Made by a program: the position numbers and the translations under genes. The notes below the pieces were generated by a model, which was given only the letters and a program-made list of their open reading frames with translations, made no database searches and was not told the origin of the DNA. From the NCBI GenBank assembly GCA_019316985.1, contig CP079215.1:3906001-3970000 (forward strand): 64,000 bases of DNA. Direction: 5' to 3'. The DNA comes from Paraniabella defluvii (GTDB taxonomy: Bacteria > Bacteroidota > Bacteroidia > Chitinophagales > Chitinophagaceae). Positions 1-10,136 of this stretch are shown here, piece by piece (the stretch's first letter is position 1; the number at the start of each line of letters is the position of its first letter).

Positions 1-826
1 ATCTGGTTGGCTACATATTGTTTGTACAGGATGATACCCGCAACGCCTGCCAGCGATTCGCTATTGAAATCATCATCATAATTTGCAGACAGGTTGGGAA
101 ATGCTGTCATTAATTTTTCCGACGCCGCAACACTGGCCTCTAAATATACCTTTGCATTGGCCAGGCCGTGATATTTACGCCAGGTGCCCTCTCTTAATCC
201 GAAACGTGAAATAAAGGCCTGAACTACATACTTGTTTACTGTGTTGGCACCGTCGCCGTTTGCTTTTATATTTTGTTCGGCGTATTTCAGGTCGTCGAGA
301 ATATGCTGCGCTACCTCGTCCCGTGAAGCCCGTGCTGTATATAAAGCACTATCTGCATCATTTAAAGCACGATCAATATATTGTACGTCTCCAAAGCGGT
401 TTACCAGGTTGGCATAATTAAATGCGCGGAAAAAATAGCCTACGCCTCTCCAATGTGCTTTGTCTGCATCCGTTAACTGGGATTTATCAATGTTATCCAA
501 CATAATATTAATGTCCCTGATATTGGTATAGCTCCCGGTGTAAGTGGCGTCGGTAGAGGGAATGGTAATAGTTTGAGCCACCCAGGCCGACTGACCATTA
601 GGGTTGGCATTTAAAAAAGATCTCCATTGAATTCAGAGTTAGGAGCTGAACCATCATATCCCGGAAATACGCTATAGAATTTCCAGGCGTAAGTTCTAAA
701 TCCGTCATACGAAACAAAAGTTGTATTCACGGATAACTGGTCTTTAGGAAGCAATGTTTTTGCACAACCCGGAGCTATTATTAAAACCGAGGCCGCTATT
801 GACAAATTTAAAAACGATTTCATCAT
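1..826 (-). CDS. SusD/RagB-like glycan-binding lipoprotein, C-terminus outside window
   Basis: N-terminal part of a SusD-family outer-membrane lipoprotein that would bind a glycan and cap the SusC channel encoded upstream. The start at 826 gives a signal peptide with a lipobox (IAPGC). An ATG 33 bases upstream is in frame but would put a charged extension before the signal. Typical SusD text follows once the frame is restored, including DKAHWRGVGYFFRAFNYANL and RFGDVQYIDRAL (TPR region). The frame breaks near 615 in a run of T; one added T restores it. The SusC stop lies about 110 bases upstream. The substrate cannot be told from the sequence. Family assignment is firm; the last third of the protein is missing from the window. 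Confidence 0.88.
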
Positions 827-935
827 TTTATCTTTTTGTTTTAGTAGATGTGTGATCAAGCCTTGCCTGCTATATTCTCTGAGAGGTGGGGTATCAGGCT
901 CTGTATCATTATCTGTTTATGTCTCTCGATGATTA

Positions 936-3900
936 TTAAAAACTGATATTTATTCCGAAGCTGAATTTTTTTCAGGAAGGGATAAATACCTCCACTTCCT
1001 AAATCACTGGCCTCAGGGTCGAGTCCCTCAGGCAGGTGGTCGAAAGTGAAAAGATTTTCTCCCGAAAAGAATAATCGCGCCTGCGTGAGTTTAATTTTTG
1101 TAACCATCGTTGAGGTAAGCTATACCCGGCGCCTATGTTCTTCACCCTAAAATAGGCTCCGTTAGATAGATACTTGGTTTGTACATTTCGGCTGGTACCC
1201 GTGTTGCCGGATGCATTGCCATACATGCGTGGGTAATATGCGTTTGTATTCGTTACTGTCCAATAGTCTAACTGGTGCTCAAAAAGTCCTGCAAACTGTT
1301 CAAGATATGGCCAGAATACCGCATTACTAATCCATACATCTCTATTCCCGATTCCCTGCAAAAAGAAGGACAGATCAAAATTTTTATAAGAAATACTGCC
1401 GTTAATACCATATTGAAGGCGGCGCGTACTATTACCAATAATCATTCTGTCACCCGGATCGCCTACAGTATTGGCGCCCGCATTAATAACAGAATCTCCG
1501 TTCCTGTCAATAAACCGGATATCCCCGGATTTTGGAAAACACCCTGGAAGCCGGCTATTCCGGGTAGCAATCCGCGATTGGCTGCTATCGTTCTGTTATT
1601 GACCTGGTTAGCGTCTAATGCTCCGCTTACGAAGTTATCTGGTGTGTAATAGCCATAGGTGGTATAGCCCCATATTTCATTGACTCTTTGCCCTTCATAA
1701 AAATCACTCAATAATTTATTAGGATTGTTATACTTGGTGATCAGAGGAGCCTGCCTTCCCATCAAATTGATGCCCAGTGAATAGCTAAAGTCTTTACCTG
1801 CCCTGTCTTTCCAGGTCAGGCTCATGTCCCAGCCATTAACTTTCAGATCTGCCCTGTTTTGCTTAGGTGGTGCTGTGCCTAAAACAGCAGGTAAGGAGGA
1901 ACCCGCCACAAGCATGCCCTTGGTTTCTTCTTTATAGAGGTCAAAGGTGCCGGACAGCCTGCTTCTCAATGTTGAAAATTCTATACCGGCATCATACGTG
2001 CTGATCCGCTCCCAGGTAAAAGAACTGCTCACCAGCCTTGGAGATTGTAGCGTGATATAGCGTATTCCTGTAGAAGGATCAATCCAGTTGGCATTGCCTA
2101 CTGTTAACCCTGGAATGGCAGGGTAGTAGTCAGGAACTGCTGAGCCATCAAACACTGTTACCTGATTGCCAATTTCCCCATATGACGCTCTTAATTTAAT
2201 TTGAGAAAAGGCATTTTTTACTTTTTGTAACCACGGTTCTTCTGTCAACACCCATCCGGCCGAGGCGCCGGGAAAAAATCCGAAACGATCTTCTTCGGGA
2301 AAACGGGACGATCCATCGTAGCGACCGGTCAGTTCAATAAGTACCGGTTTTTGAAGGCATAATTAAACCGGTAAAAATAACCTGATAGCCCATATTCATT
2401 GAAATCGTCGTCATTGGTTGCAGTGCCTGTACTGGTAGAAAGCGATGGTACTACAGATGTGATAATTCCCTCTCTTCTTGCAAAATATCCGCTCTGTTTA
2501 TAGGCCTCCTGGTTAGTTCCCGCTACCACTGCGAAATTATGCCCGCCTGAAACAGCCAGATTGTAACTCGCATAAAGGTTCAGGGCATTTACATTAGTTG
2601 CAGAGGTATATTTATAATAGGAGGATGTTGGATTGGTAATATTGAGCTGGAATGTTGTAGGATCAACGTAACGGTTAGCGTTTCTTATTTCTATAATCGA
2701 GTTGTTATTTTGAGTAAAGGTATATTCTCCTGTAATTTTAAAACCTTTAACCGGTGCAAACTCCAGCTTTCCAAATAAACGGAGATTGTTGGATTTATCT
2801 TCCTGGGGCGTTTCCATTGTGGCGAGGTTGTCAGGGCTCGAATACGGCAACGATTCATTGGTGCCCGGTAACGTTCCGAAGCCGGTAGGTACGTAAGAGC
2901 CATTATACACTACGTTGCGGAATATTGAGCCGTAATTCAGCGGACTATTCCTGAGGTCATTATTGTAAAAAACACTGACACTGGCTGTTAATGCTCTTGT
3001 TAAGGCCGTGCTCAGGTAAGTATTGAAATTGTATCTTTTATAAGTATCGTTCTTACCTGTCACAATACCATCCTGGTTGGTGTAGGCCAGTGAAGTACGG
3101 TAGTTGGTTTTTTCGGTACCCCCGCTGAAGGATAGGTTGTGGAGTTGCTCAAAACCACCTTCGAACAGTGCTCCATACAAATCGGTTTGAGCCAGCGGAT
3201 ATCTGACACTGTTAACGGTGGTGAAGCCGTCAGGAAATTGCGAAGGATTACTTTGATAGGCGTTCAATTGTTCCAGCCAGGTTTTAACATCCTGCCCTGC
3301 CCAGTAATTAGTGGTGCCAAAATCATTTAACGCGCTGACCAACTGCAGGGGGCTGACTTTTTTGGGCAAAGTACTGGCGCGGGACACTGCCAGGTTATTC
3401 GAATACTGAAATCTCGGCTTTTGATTTCTTACACCTTTTTTGTTGTGATAACGATTACCCCGAATGCCGCACGTCCGCCATAAATTGCGGCTGCAGAGGC
3501 ATCTTTTAATACGGTTACATTCTCGATATCAGCAGGATTTACATCGTCAATATCCATGGGCACGTTGTCTACGATAACAAGCGGCGTGGTATTACCAAAC
3601 AGGGTGGTATACCCCTGATATTAATGCTCGTTCCGGATCCCGGTTGCCCCGAACCATAGGTGATTTGCAGGCCGGGAACAGCTCCCTGCAATGCCTGAGA
3701 AGTACTGGTCAGGGGCCGGTCGCGCAATACATCATCCATTTTTACAGAGGCTACAGCCCCTGTAAGGTGCTCTTTTTCTGGGTACCATAACCTACCACCA
3801 CTACTTCGTTAAGTGCGTTTTCAAGGGCTACCATATTGATGAGTACTGAGCTCGTCTTCCTGATGAAAACTGATAGCCCGTCAACGTTTGCGGCTCAAAA

Positions 3901-4157
3901 CCAACTCTCGAGAAAGAAAAGCTGTAGATTCCCGGATTGAGGCCATGGAAGCTAAAAACTCCCATGCTATCCGTTATTGTGGTTTGTATAGTCTTCTCGT
4001 TTTGAAGCAGACTAACGGTTACACTTGACAGGGGAACACCTTTATCATCATTGACCAGGCCGGTAACGTCAGAGAGGCGCGTCTGTGCGTACCCCAGCAA
4101 CGTCGTGACAACGAGAAGCAATGTAAACATGCCATAAATCATGCGTCTTTGTAACAT
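936..4157 (-). CDS. SusC/RagA-family TonB-dependent outer-membrane receptor (frameshifted)
   Basis: About 1070 residues, the usual SusC length. The N-terminus is a signal peptide ([13 protein letters not shown]) followed by a carboxypeptidase-regulatory-like domain ([20 protein letters not shown]), then a plug domain visible around 3440-3800 and a 22-strand barrel. The expected C-terminus [18 protein letters not shown] appears if one A is removed near 970, which puts the stop at 936. The reading frame changes near 3830, 3410, 2300, 1455, 1100 and 970, so the gene appears as at least six in-frame pieces. It would pair with the downstream SusD to import an oligosaccharide. No carbohydrate enzyme lies next to it in the window, so its substrate and its link to the xylan locus are unknown. 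Confidence 0.88.
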
Positions 4158-4483
4158 CTTTTTCGATTTACAGTTAGAGATTAAAATAGTAGTACGAAAT
4201 ATTACATCGGTATCCCGTAAGGGGCAGCAATCTTTTTCATTTTTTTCTCCCGATCGATCTTAATGTAAGTAGGGGATATGAACGCAACTAATGGCTATCT
4301 GAAGAAGTCGATCTTTTAGTGTCAACAGTGATCGGCCGTTTTAAAACAACAGCATACCAGCTCTGCTCCATTTACCTTATGCTTGTACAAGAGATGGGTG
4401 GAATTAAACCCGGGGGCAGGATAAAAATAGAAGGTATTACATGGATTAAGTTGATATAAACTTTTACTTATCTTCGCCGCACT
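4158..4483. other. Intergenic region between divergent SusC and metal-island genes
   Basis: This 326-base gap must hold the promoters for the minus-strand SusC/SusD pair and for the plus-strand metal island. I see no copy of the xylan-locus palindrome here. A TTG at 4451 followed after 15 bases by TATCTTCG resembles a Bacteroidota -33/-7 pair for the plus genes, but the spacing is short and it lies almost on the start codon. No RNA gene or strong hairpin was recognised. Confidence 0.4.
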
Positions 4484-4855
4484 TTGCAAAAGATAGTAGC
4501 AGCGATATTGATTTTTGCTTTCCTTGGACAAAGCTTCAACCAGTACTGGTATTATCTGGGGTACCTGGTTGAGAAAAAGGAATATATGGCCCGATGCGAA
4601 AACAAAGCCCTGCCCCAGATGCATTGTAACGGGAAATGTCAACTGATGAAAAAAATCAGGGAGCAACAGGAAAAAGAGCGCGGTAGTGCCCCTGAATTGA
4701 AGTTGGCTGCCAAATCTGAAGTACTGCCACCTGTAACAGAATTGATTGTACCAGCTTTTGTTGAGAATGTAGACAGGCAATTTTTCCCATCCTACAGGGC
4801 GATCTTACCCAAAGGTCAACCATCCTTGCTGTTCCGCCCGCCTGCCATTTGCTGA
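4484..4855 (+). CDS. Small membrane-anchored protein with conserved CNGKC motif
   Basis: A 123-residue intact reading frame. Residues 4-28 form one hydrophobic segment (signal anchor or uncleaved signal). It is followed by a cysteine/histidine cluster: Cys38 in ARCEN, His47, Cys48 and Cys52 in MHCNGKCQLMKK. The rest is charged and ends with an unusual RPPAIC. Small proteins with this HCNGKC signature are, from memory, common next to TonB-dependent receptors in Bacteroidota and are thought to be metal-related; none is characterised to my knowledge. The start is TTG, because no ATG fits before the hydrophobic segment and the frame is closed upstream. The TonB receptor starts 120 bases downstream on the same strand. 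The metal-binding role is inferred from the Cys/His spacing and the neighbours. Confidence 0.75.
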   Translation: MQKIVAAILIFAFLGQSFNQYWYYLGYLVEKKEYMARCENKALPQMHCNGKCQLMKKIREQQEKERGSAPELKLAAKSEVLPPVTELIVPAFVENVDRQFFPSYRAILPKGQPSLLFRPPAIC

Positions 4856-4975
4856 TGTCTTTTATTTGTTTTAGCCTGACTTTCGCTAGTCAGTGAATTG
4901 ATCTGTAAGCAACAATACAACCCTTTTAGGTCTTTGCTTTAACAGATCGCGATCTCTTACATTTTAATCAGTCAA

Positions 4976-7314
4976 ATGAAATTTTTTATACTCTGTGTAG
5001 CAATGCTATGCACCGGCTTCTTGCGTGCACAAACTATCATCCGGGAAAAATAACCGATCAGCAAACAGGCGAAGTACTTCCCGGCGCAACCATAAAAGCA
5101 GGAACAAAAGTGGCCCTGGCTTCAGCGGATGGGAACTTTACCATAGAGCTTCAGAAAGGAGTTAAATATGTAACGGCCTCCTTTACGGGATATGAAGCCA
5201 CGCGTGTACCATTGTCAATAAATCAATCGTTCCTTTCTATAACACTGGCAAGCAATAACGTTAATTTAAGCACTGTTTCAGTTACCGGCTATCAAACCAA
5301 CCGCAAACTTTTAGAAACTGCCGGATCAATCGGTATCCTGAACGCTGCAGCGCTTCAGCGTGGCGATAATATAGACATTATGGCTGCCTTGAATACCATT
5401 CCCGGCGTAAAAATGGAAGCGTATACGGCAGGTAATTACAGGATTTCCATCAGGGAAGTTTAATTAATAATCCCTGGGGAATCAGAAACCTGCGTGTGTA
5501 CTGGAATGATATACCGCTATCTTCCCCGGATGGTACCGCACAAAAAAGTATCGATTTCGATCCCGCAATAATCGGTTCTGTAGAAATATTAAAAGGACCA
5601 TCCGGAAGTATGTTTGGCGCCGGTAACGGTGGCGTGCTGCTTATCAAAAATGCTAAAGCGGCTATAGGTCAGAATACGCTGGAAGCGGGGTATACAGCTG
5701 GATCTTATGGGTTCAGCCGGCTCGAAACATCTTATAAAGCTGCCGATACGAATTTTAATATTGCTGCTAATATCATCAGGCAACGCTACGATGGATACCG
5801 CGAAAATAACTGGGGAAATAAGGATGTGGTTAATATTTTCTCCGAGTACATTCCTGGTAAAAGCAGGAAGATCAGTTTTTTGTTACACATGCCCGGGGTA
5901 GCCTCGGTATTGCCGGTGGGTTAACCAGGGCCCAGATGGATTCAATGCCCCGGCAAGCTGTAAGGTATAATAAAGATAATAAAACTTCTGTAAAGCGGTT
6001 TGATGCAACAGCGTTGGGCGCGTCACAAACCTATAATTTTAGCAGCCGGTTTTCCAACACTACAAGCGTATACGGTGATTTTCAAACCTATGATCACCCC
6101 TTTGGTTCCGGCGTATATTACAACGGTTACCTCAAGGAAAGTTTATCAGGTTATGGCGGTAGAACAAAGTTCCTGTATGCGGCGGACCTGGGTAAAGTAA
6201 AAAGCCGTTTTAGTCTCGGTGCAGAATATCAGTACCAGCACCAGCTGGGTAATACATTTGCTGTTATCAATGATGTTCCCGGTACCTGGCCCGAACCTGG
6301 AAACCTGCGCCAGAATGATATTGTTGTGTCAAAGTCAAATTCATTATTTGCGCAGGCAGAGCTGGATCTCCCGTTTAATATATACCTTACGGCCGGCGCC
6401 AGCTTCAACCGTTTATCCTACGACATCCTGGATCTTTTCAAGGACTCGGCGCACGTGAATTATTCCGGATTATTAAAGTTCCCGGACCGGGTTTCCCCAG
6501 GATCGGACTTGTAAAGAAAATTACACAAACTGTGTCGGTTCATGCCAGTATGAGCTACGGTTATTCTCCTCCGCCTGTATCGCAGATTAATAATTATGAC
6601 GGAACGCTTAACATGAACATCAAACCGGAAGATGGGCGTAACTATGAGCTGGGAGTGAGAGGCGGAGCGTTTAAAAGCCGTTTTAATTTTGATGTAACCA
6701 CCTACCAGATGCATCTGAAAAACGCGATTGTACCGGTAGCAAGGCCTAATGGTACTACAGCCTATCGGAATGCAGGAGCTACTAACCAAAAGGGAATAGA
6801 AGCATTACTTTCCTATTTAGCTGTAAGTAATCCTTTACAAGACTTGTCTTTTATGAAAGCCTGGATAAGCTACACTTACAATGACTATACCTTTACCGAC
6901 TATAAAACCCAGTCCTTTGATTGGACTTCTTCCTCTGTAATTACTTTGGATAATTCAGGCAAACATGTTACCGGCGTGGTGCCACATAGTTTATCCGCCG
7001 GAGTTGATATAGACACGCGCCCTGGTTTCTTTGGTAATATTGTTTGCTATTATTACGATAAAATACCTTTAAATGACGCCAATACCTATTATGCGGATCC
7101 TTACTCCCTGCTCAATATAAAGCTGGGATACAAAAAGATCATCGGGCCTTTGGGGTGCGAGATATTTGCCGGCATCAATAACGCATTTAATGCCCGGTAT
7201 TCGTCTTTGATACTCTACAATGCAGATGCCAACGGAATACCTCCGCAGTTCTTTAACCCTTCACCAGGCGTTAATTATTACACCGGATTAAAACTAAAAT
7301 ATAATTTCAAATGA
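4976..7314 (+). CDS. TonB-dependent receptor, probably for a metal or metal chelate (frameshifted)
   Basis: About 780 residues, the size of siderophore/copper receptors and shorter than SusC. The start at 4976 gives the signal peptide MKFFILCVAMLCTGFLRAQ. A carboxypeptidase-regulatory-like domain follows (ITDQQTGEVLPGATIKAG), then the plug (AALNTIPGVKMEAYTAGNYR; IIGSVEILKGPSGSMFGAGNGG) and a barrel ending in GVNYYTGLKLKYNFK. Frames change near 5045, 5460, 5920 and 6500. The stop overlaps the next start by four bases (ATGA), so translation of the propeller/YHS gene is probably coupled. There is no SusD partner, which argues against glycan uptake. Copper or another metal is suggested only by the two neighbours; a siderophore receptor is the main alternative. 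Confidence 0.82.
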
Positions 7315-8741
7315 AACCATATATCTTTTTCGTAATAATTGTAATCCTGGCGTCCTGCCATAGTTGTAATAACAGGGAGCATGCATCATCACAAATATTG
7401 CTTATTTCTGATTCGTTAAACAAAGCGAGCTGTGTAAGCTTTACCAGCGACGAAAATAACCGTCTCGTGGTCAGCTGGACTGAAATAGAAGCAGAAAATG
7501 AACAAAAGCATTTTTACATGGCTTTCTTCGATGAATTGACTGAGACATTGTTACCACGGATTGCCATACCCATTGAACAGAATGCGGCGTTGCATGAAGA
7601 AGGGATGCCGAAACTTGCAATAAAAAATGACGGGACAATTATTGCTGTTTATGAAACCTCCGTACCCAGCGAAAAAAACAGGTTTGCAGGGGATATTAAA
7701 TATATTATTTCACCGGATAAAGGAAAAAGCTGGACAGCTCCGGCATATCTGCATCAGGATACAACAGCGGATAAGAGTCATTCTTTTGCAGCTATTACCA
7801 GGTTGGCGGATGGTGAAATAGGCGCTTGCTGGCTGGATGCGTCGGTAAGTAAAACCGGTAAAGGAAGACCTGTGAAGTTTGCAAAAACAGGTGTTGCAAA
7901 TAAGTTTGGTAATGAGCAGGTTATTGACCCGGTAGCGTGTGAATGTTGCAGGATAGGGATCAGCAGTCATCCCAATGGCCGGGTAGCAATAGCTTTCCGC
8001 GATATTATTAATGATTCCGTACGTGACTTGTCTGTAGCGGCTTCCACCAATAATGGCCAGAGCTTTTCCGGGGCTGTGCCATTCAGCGGAGATGGATGGG
8101 TAATCGATGGCTGCCCGCACAATGGGCCTTCTGTTTCATTAGATAATAAGAATATCTATGTTGCCTGGTTTACCGGCGGCTCGGGGAAAGGAGTGTATTA
8201 TGGAATATTAGATGACAAGCTGCAGTTATTAAATAAACGCCTTGTAAGCGGGAATGGCCGGTTTATACAACTGTGCTCTTTGGCAGAAGACACCCGCCTC
8301 TTAGTGTACAATGAAAGTCGCAGTGAAGGAGATAGGCACTATAACAGGATCGTACTGAATAAAATTACAAACGGACAAACTTACAGCTTTGAAATTGATG
8401 GTCCCAAATCTCTTGCTACCTATCCTGTTATAAAAGCCTTGTCTGCCGCTAAAGTTATCGTAGCCTGGAGCCAGGATGATAAAATTTATTGCCGGGTAGT
8501 AGACGTTAATTTGTTCAATCAACCAGTGCGCCGGGTTCAGCCCGCGGCGAGCATATTAACTTCACATCCGGCGGCTATTAAAACGGTTAATCAGAAAGAT
8601 CCTGTGTGCGGTATGGATATAAATGGACGCGCATCAGTAACATGCAATCATAAGGGCGCTGTTGTTGGATTTTGCTCAGATATTTGCAGGGATAGGTTTA
8701 TAAAAGACCCGACCCTCCAGGAAGCGGTAAAGTTGCACTAA
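7311..8741 (+). CDS. Lipoprotein with sialidase-like beta-propeller and C-terminal YHS domain
   Basis: An intact 476-residue protein. Residues 1-16 are a lipoprotein signal ending ILASC, so it should be anchored to a membrane facing out of the cytoplasm. Residues 40-400 have propeller character with Asp-box-like repeats (SPDKGKSW at 134, STNNGQSF at 245). Inside the propeller are a cysteine cluster ACECC (209-213) and DGCPHNGP (266-273). Residues 428-468 form a YHS domain (DPVCGMDI, then FCSDICRDRF) with Cys433, 445, 455 and 459, a fold known from metal-handling proteins. Automatic annotation would call this exo-alpha-sialidase, but I see no sialidase RIP motif or catalytic signature, and the cysteines point to metal binding. 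Its start overlaps the TonB receptor stop, so it probably delivers or accepts the metal that receptor imports. The function is inferred. Confidence 0.82.
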   Translation: MKPYIFFVIIVILASCHSCNNREHASSQILLISDSLNKASCVSFTSDENNRLVVSWTEIEAENEQKHFYMAFFDELTETLLPRIAIPIEQNAALHEEGMPKLAIKNDGTIIAVYETSVPSEKNRFAGDIKYIISPDKGKSWTAPAYLHQDTTADKSHSFAAITRLADGEIGACWLDASVSKTGKGRPVKFAKTGVANKFGNEQVIDPVACECCRIGISSHPNGRVAIAFRDIINDSVRDLSVAASTNNGQSFSGAVPFSGDGWVIDGCPHNGPSVSLDNKNIYVAWFTGGSGKGVYYGILDDKLQLLNKRLVSGNGRFIQLCSLAEDTRLLVYNESRSEGDRHYNRIVLNKITNGQTYSFEIDGPKSLATYPVIKALSAAKVIVAWSQDDKIYCRVVDVNLFNQPVRRVQPAASILTSHPAAIKTVNQKDPVCGMDINGRASVTCNHKGAVVGFCSDICRDRFIKDPTLQEAVKLH

Positions 8742-8812
8742 GAAGCGTATTAGCATATTCTGATGCAAAAGGAATGAAAACCTGCCTTCAGCTGACTTTA
8801 ATTTTAAACATA

Positions 8813-8842
8813 AACCAGGGGCCTGAATAGGGTCCTCTGGTT
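8813..8842. terminator. Hairpin between convergent genes
   Basis: AACCAG at 8813-8818 pairs with CTGGTT at 8837-8842, and the stem can extend inward with one bulge. It sits between the convergent ends of the propeller/YHS gene (8741) and the GH43 gene (8911), where a two-way terminator is expected. The T-run is weak, so the call is tentative. Confidence 0.45.
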
Positions 8843-8910
8843 GATTTACACGTATACAAAATTGAAATACGTTATTTGTTTAAGCGTCTATTGCTGTAAG
8901 GCTATTCCTT

Positions 8911-9961
8911 TTATGGCAAGACGTTTAGATCCCGGTACGGATCCAGGGTCTTAATATAGCCATTTTCATCGTATTCAATTTTTGCAACTTTAATGCTGCG
9001 TAAGTGCGTGATGCCTTACTTAAACTGCTGTCGTGATAAAACAGATACCAGTTTCCCTTATACTCGATGATAGAGTGATGAGAAGTCCATCCCACTACAG
9101 GATTTAAAATACGTCCTGCATAAGTGAATGGACCGTAAGGGTTATCGCTAATTGCATAACAGATATAATGTGTATCTCCGGAGGAGTAGGAGAATAATAC
9201 CTTCCGTTATATTTATGCATCCAAGATGCTTCAAAGAAACGTCTTTCATTATCGCCCTGTAGTAAGGGCCGGCCGGTTTCATCAACTATTAAAACGTCTT
9301 TAACAGGCTCGGCAAACTCCAGCAAATCATCTGTAAGCCGGGCTACTTTTGCGCACAAAGCAGGTTCATTGTTATTAGGTAAATGCGCAAAAGGACTCTC
9401 AGGTTCAGTAGCATTAAAGCTGCCGGTGCGCCAGCGCTGTAGCTGTCCGCCCCAGATGCCGCCAAAATACATATAGTAGCTTCCATCATCATCCTTGTAT
9501 ACTGCGGGGTCAATCGAAAAACTATCTTTAATGGCTTCCGGCTGCGGTATAAAGGGACCTGTTGGAGTATCGGAAATAGCTACGCCAATTTTGAAAATGC
9601 CGTCGTATCCTTTTGCCGGAAAAAACAGGTAATACCTGCCATCCTTTTCATGCGCGTCTGGCGCCCACATTTGCTTCTCAGCCCAGGGCACATCATGTAC
9701 ATGCAGGGCAACCCCGTTGTCTATGGCATTGGCATCAGGATGATCCATTGATATCACATGGTAGTCTTCCATGGCAAAATGGCTGCCCAGGTCGTCAAAG
9801 GCATCGCCTGCGTCTATGTCATGGGAAGGATAAATGTATATTTTACCGTTAAACACGTGAGCAGAAGGATCGGCAGTATAAATATGTGAGACCAGGGGAG
9901 TTGAAATGGCTTTCTGGTTCAATTCGTCAAAATTGATATGTTGTATACTTTCTTCAGGCAT
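8911..9961 (-). CDS. Cytoplasmic GH43 beta-xylosidase/arabinofuranosidase (frameshifted)
   Basis: About 350 residues of a five-bladed GH43 enzyme. The three catalytic acids can be placed: the base in YTADPSAHVF, the middle Asp in SIDPAVYKDDDGSYYMYFGG and the acid Glu in RRFFEASWMHKYNGRYY. The N-terminus (MPEESIQHINFDEL) has no signal peptide, so the enzyme should be cytoplasmic. That fits its place right after the sugar symporter, as the last step that turns imported xylo-oligosaccharides into monomers. Frames change near 9200 and 9020; after repair the protein ends TLDPYRDLNVLP with the stop at 8911. Family GH43 is firm; whether it removes xylose or arabinose is not decided by the sequence. 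Confidence 0.88.
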
Positions 9962-9972
9962 GATGAGGAGTG

Positions 9973-10098
9973 GTTAATGGTTAATAGTTAATAGTGAATG
10001 GTGAATGGTTAATAGTTAATGGTTAATAGTTAATAGTTAATAGTTAATGGTTAATAGTTAATGGTTAATAGGGAATAGGGAATAGGGAATAGTAAATA
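9973..10098. repeat. Tandem heptamer array, 18 units of GTTAATA/G
   Basis: Eighteen uninterrupted 7-base units. Most are GTTAATA or GTTAATG, with GTGAATG twice, GGGAATA three times near the downstream end and GTAAATA last. It lies in the gap between the symporter and GH43 genes of the minus-strand operon. The array ends sharply on both sides, and the variants are mostly grouped, as expected from slippage. It is not a CRISPR array: the units are too short and there are no spacers. Confidence 0.95.
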
Positions 10099-10136
10099 GG
10101 TGACAATGATATCTGCGTTATAACAGGTATCAGGAT

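Noticed and set aside
1275..1649. 124-codon plus-strand frame inside the SusC gene
   Set aside because: Antisense shadow of the SusC barrel, which has clear family text on the minus strand.
4322..4780. 152-codon open frame on the minus strand opposite the CNGKC gene
   Set aside because: Most of it mirrors the well-supported plus-strand gene; cysteine-rich tail comes from non-coding sequence.
7311..8741. Exo-alpha-sialidase function
   Set aside because: Only Asp-box propeller features match; no sialidase catalytic pattern was seen, and cysteine clusters plus a YHS domain point elsewhere.
9973..10098. CRISPR-like array
   Set aside because: Seven-base units without spacers and no cas genes nearby.
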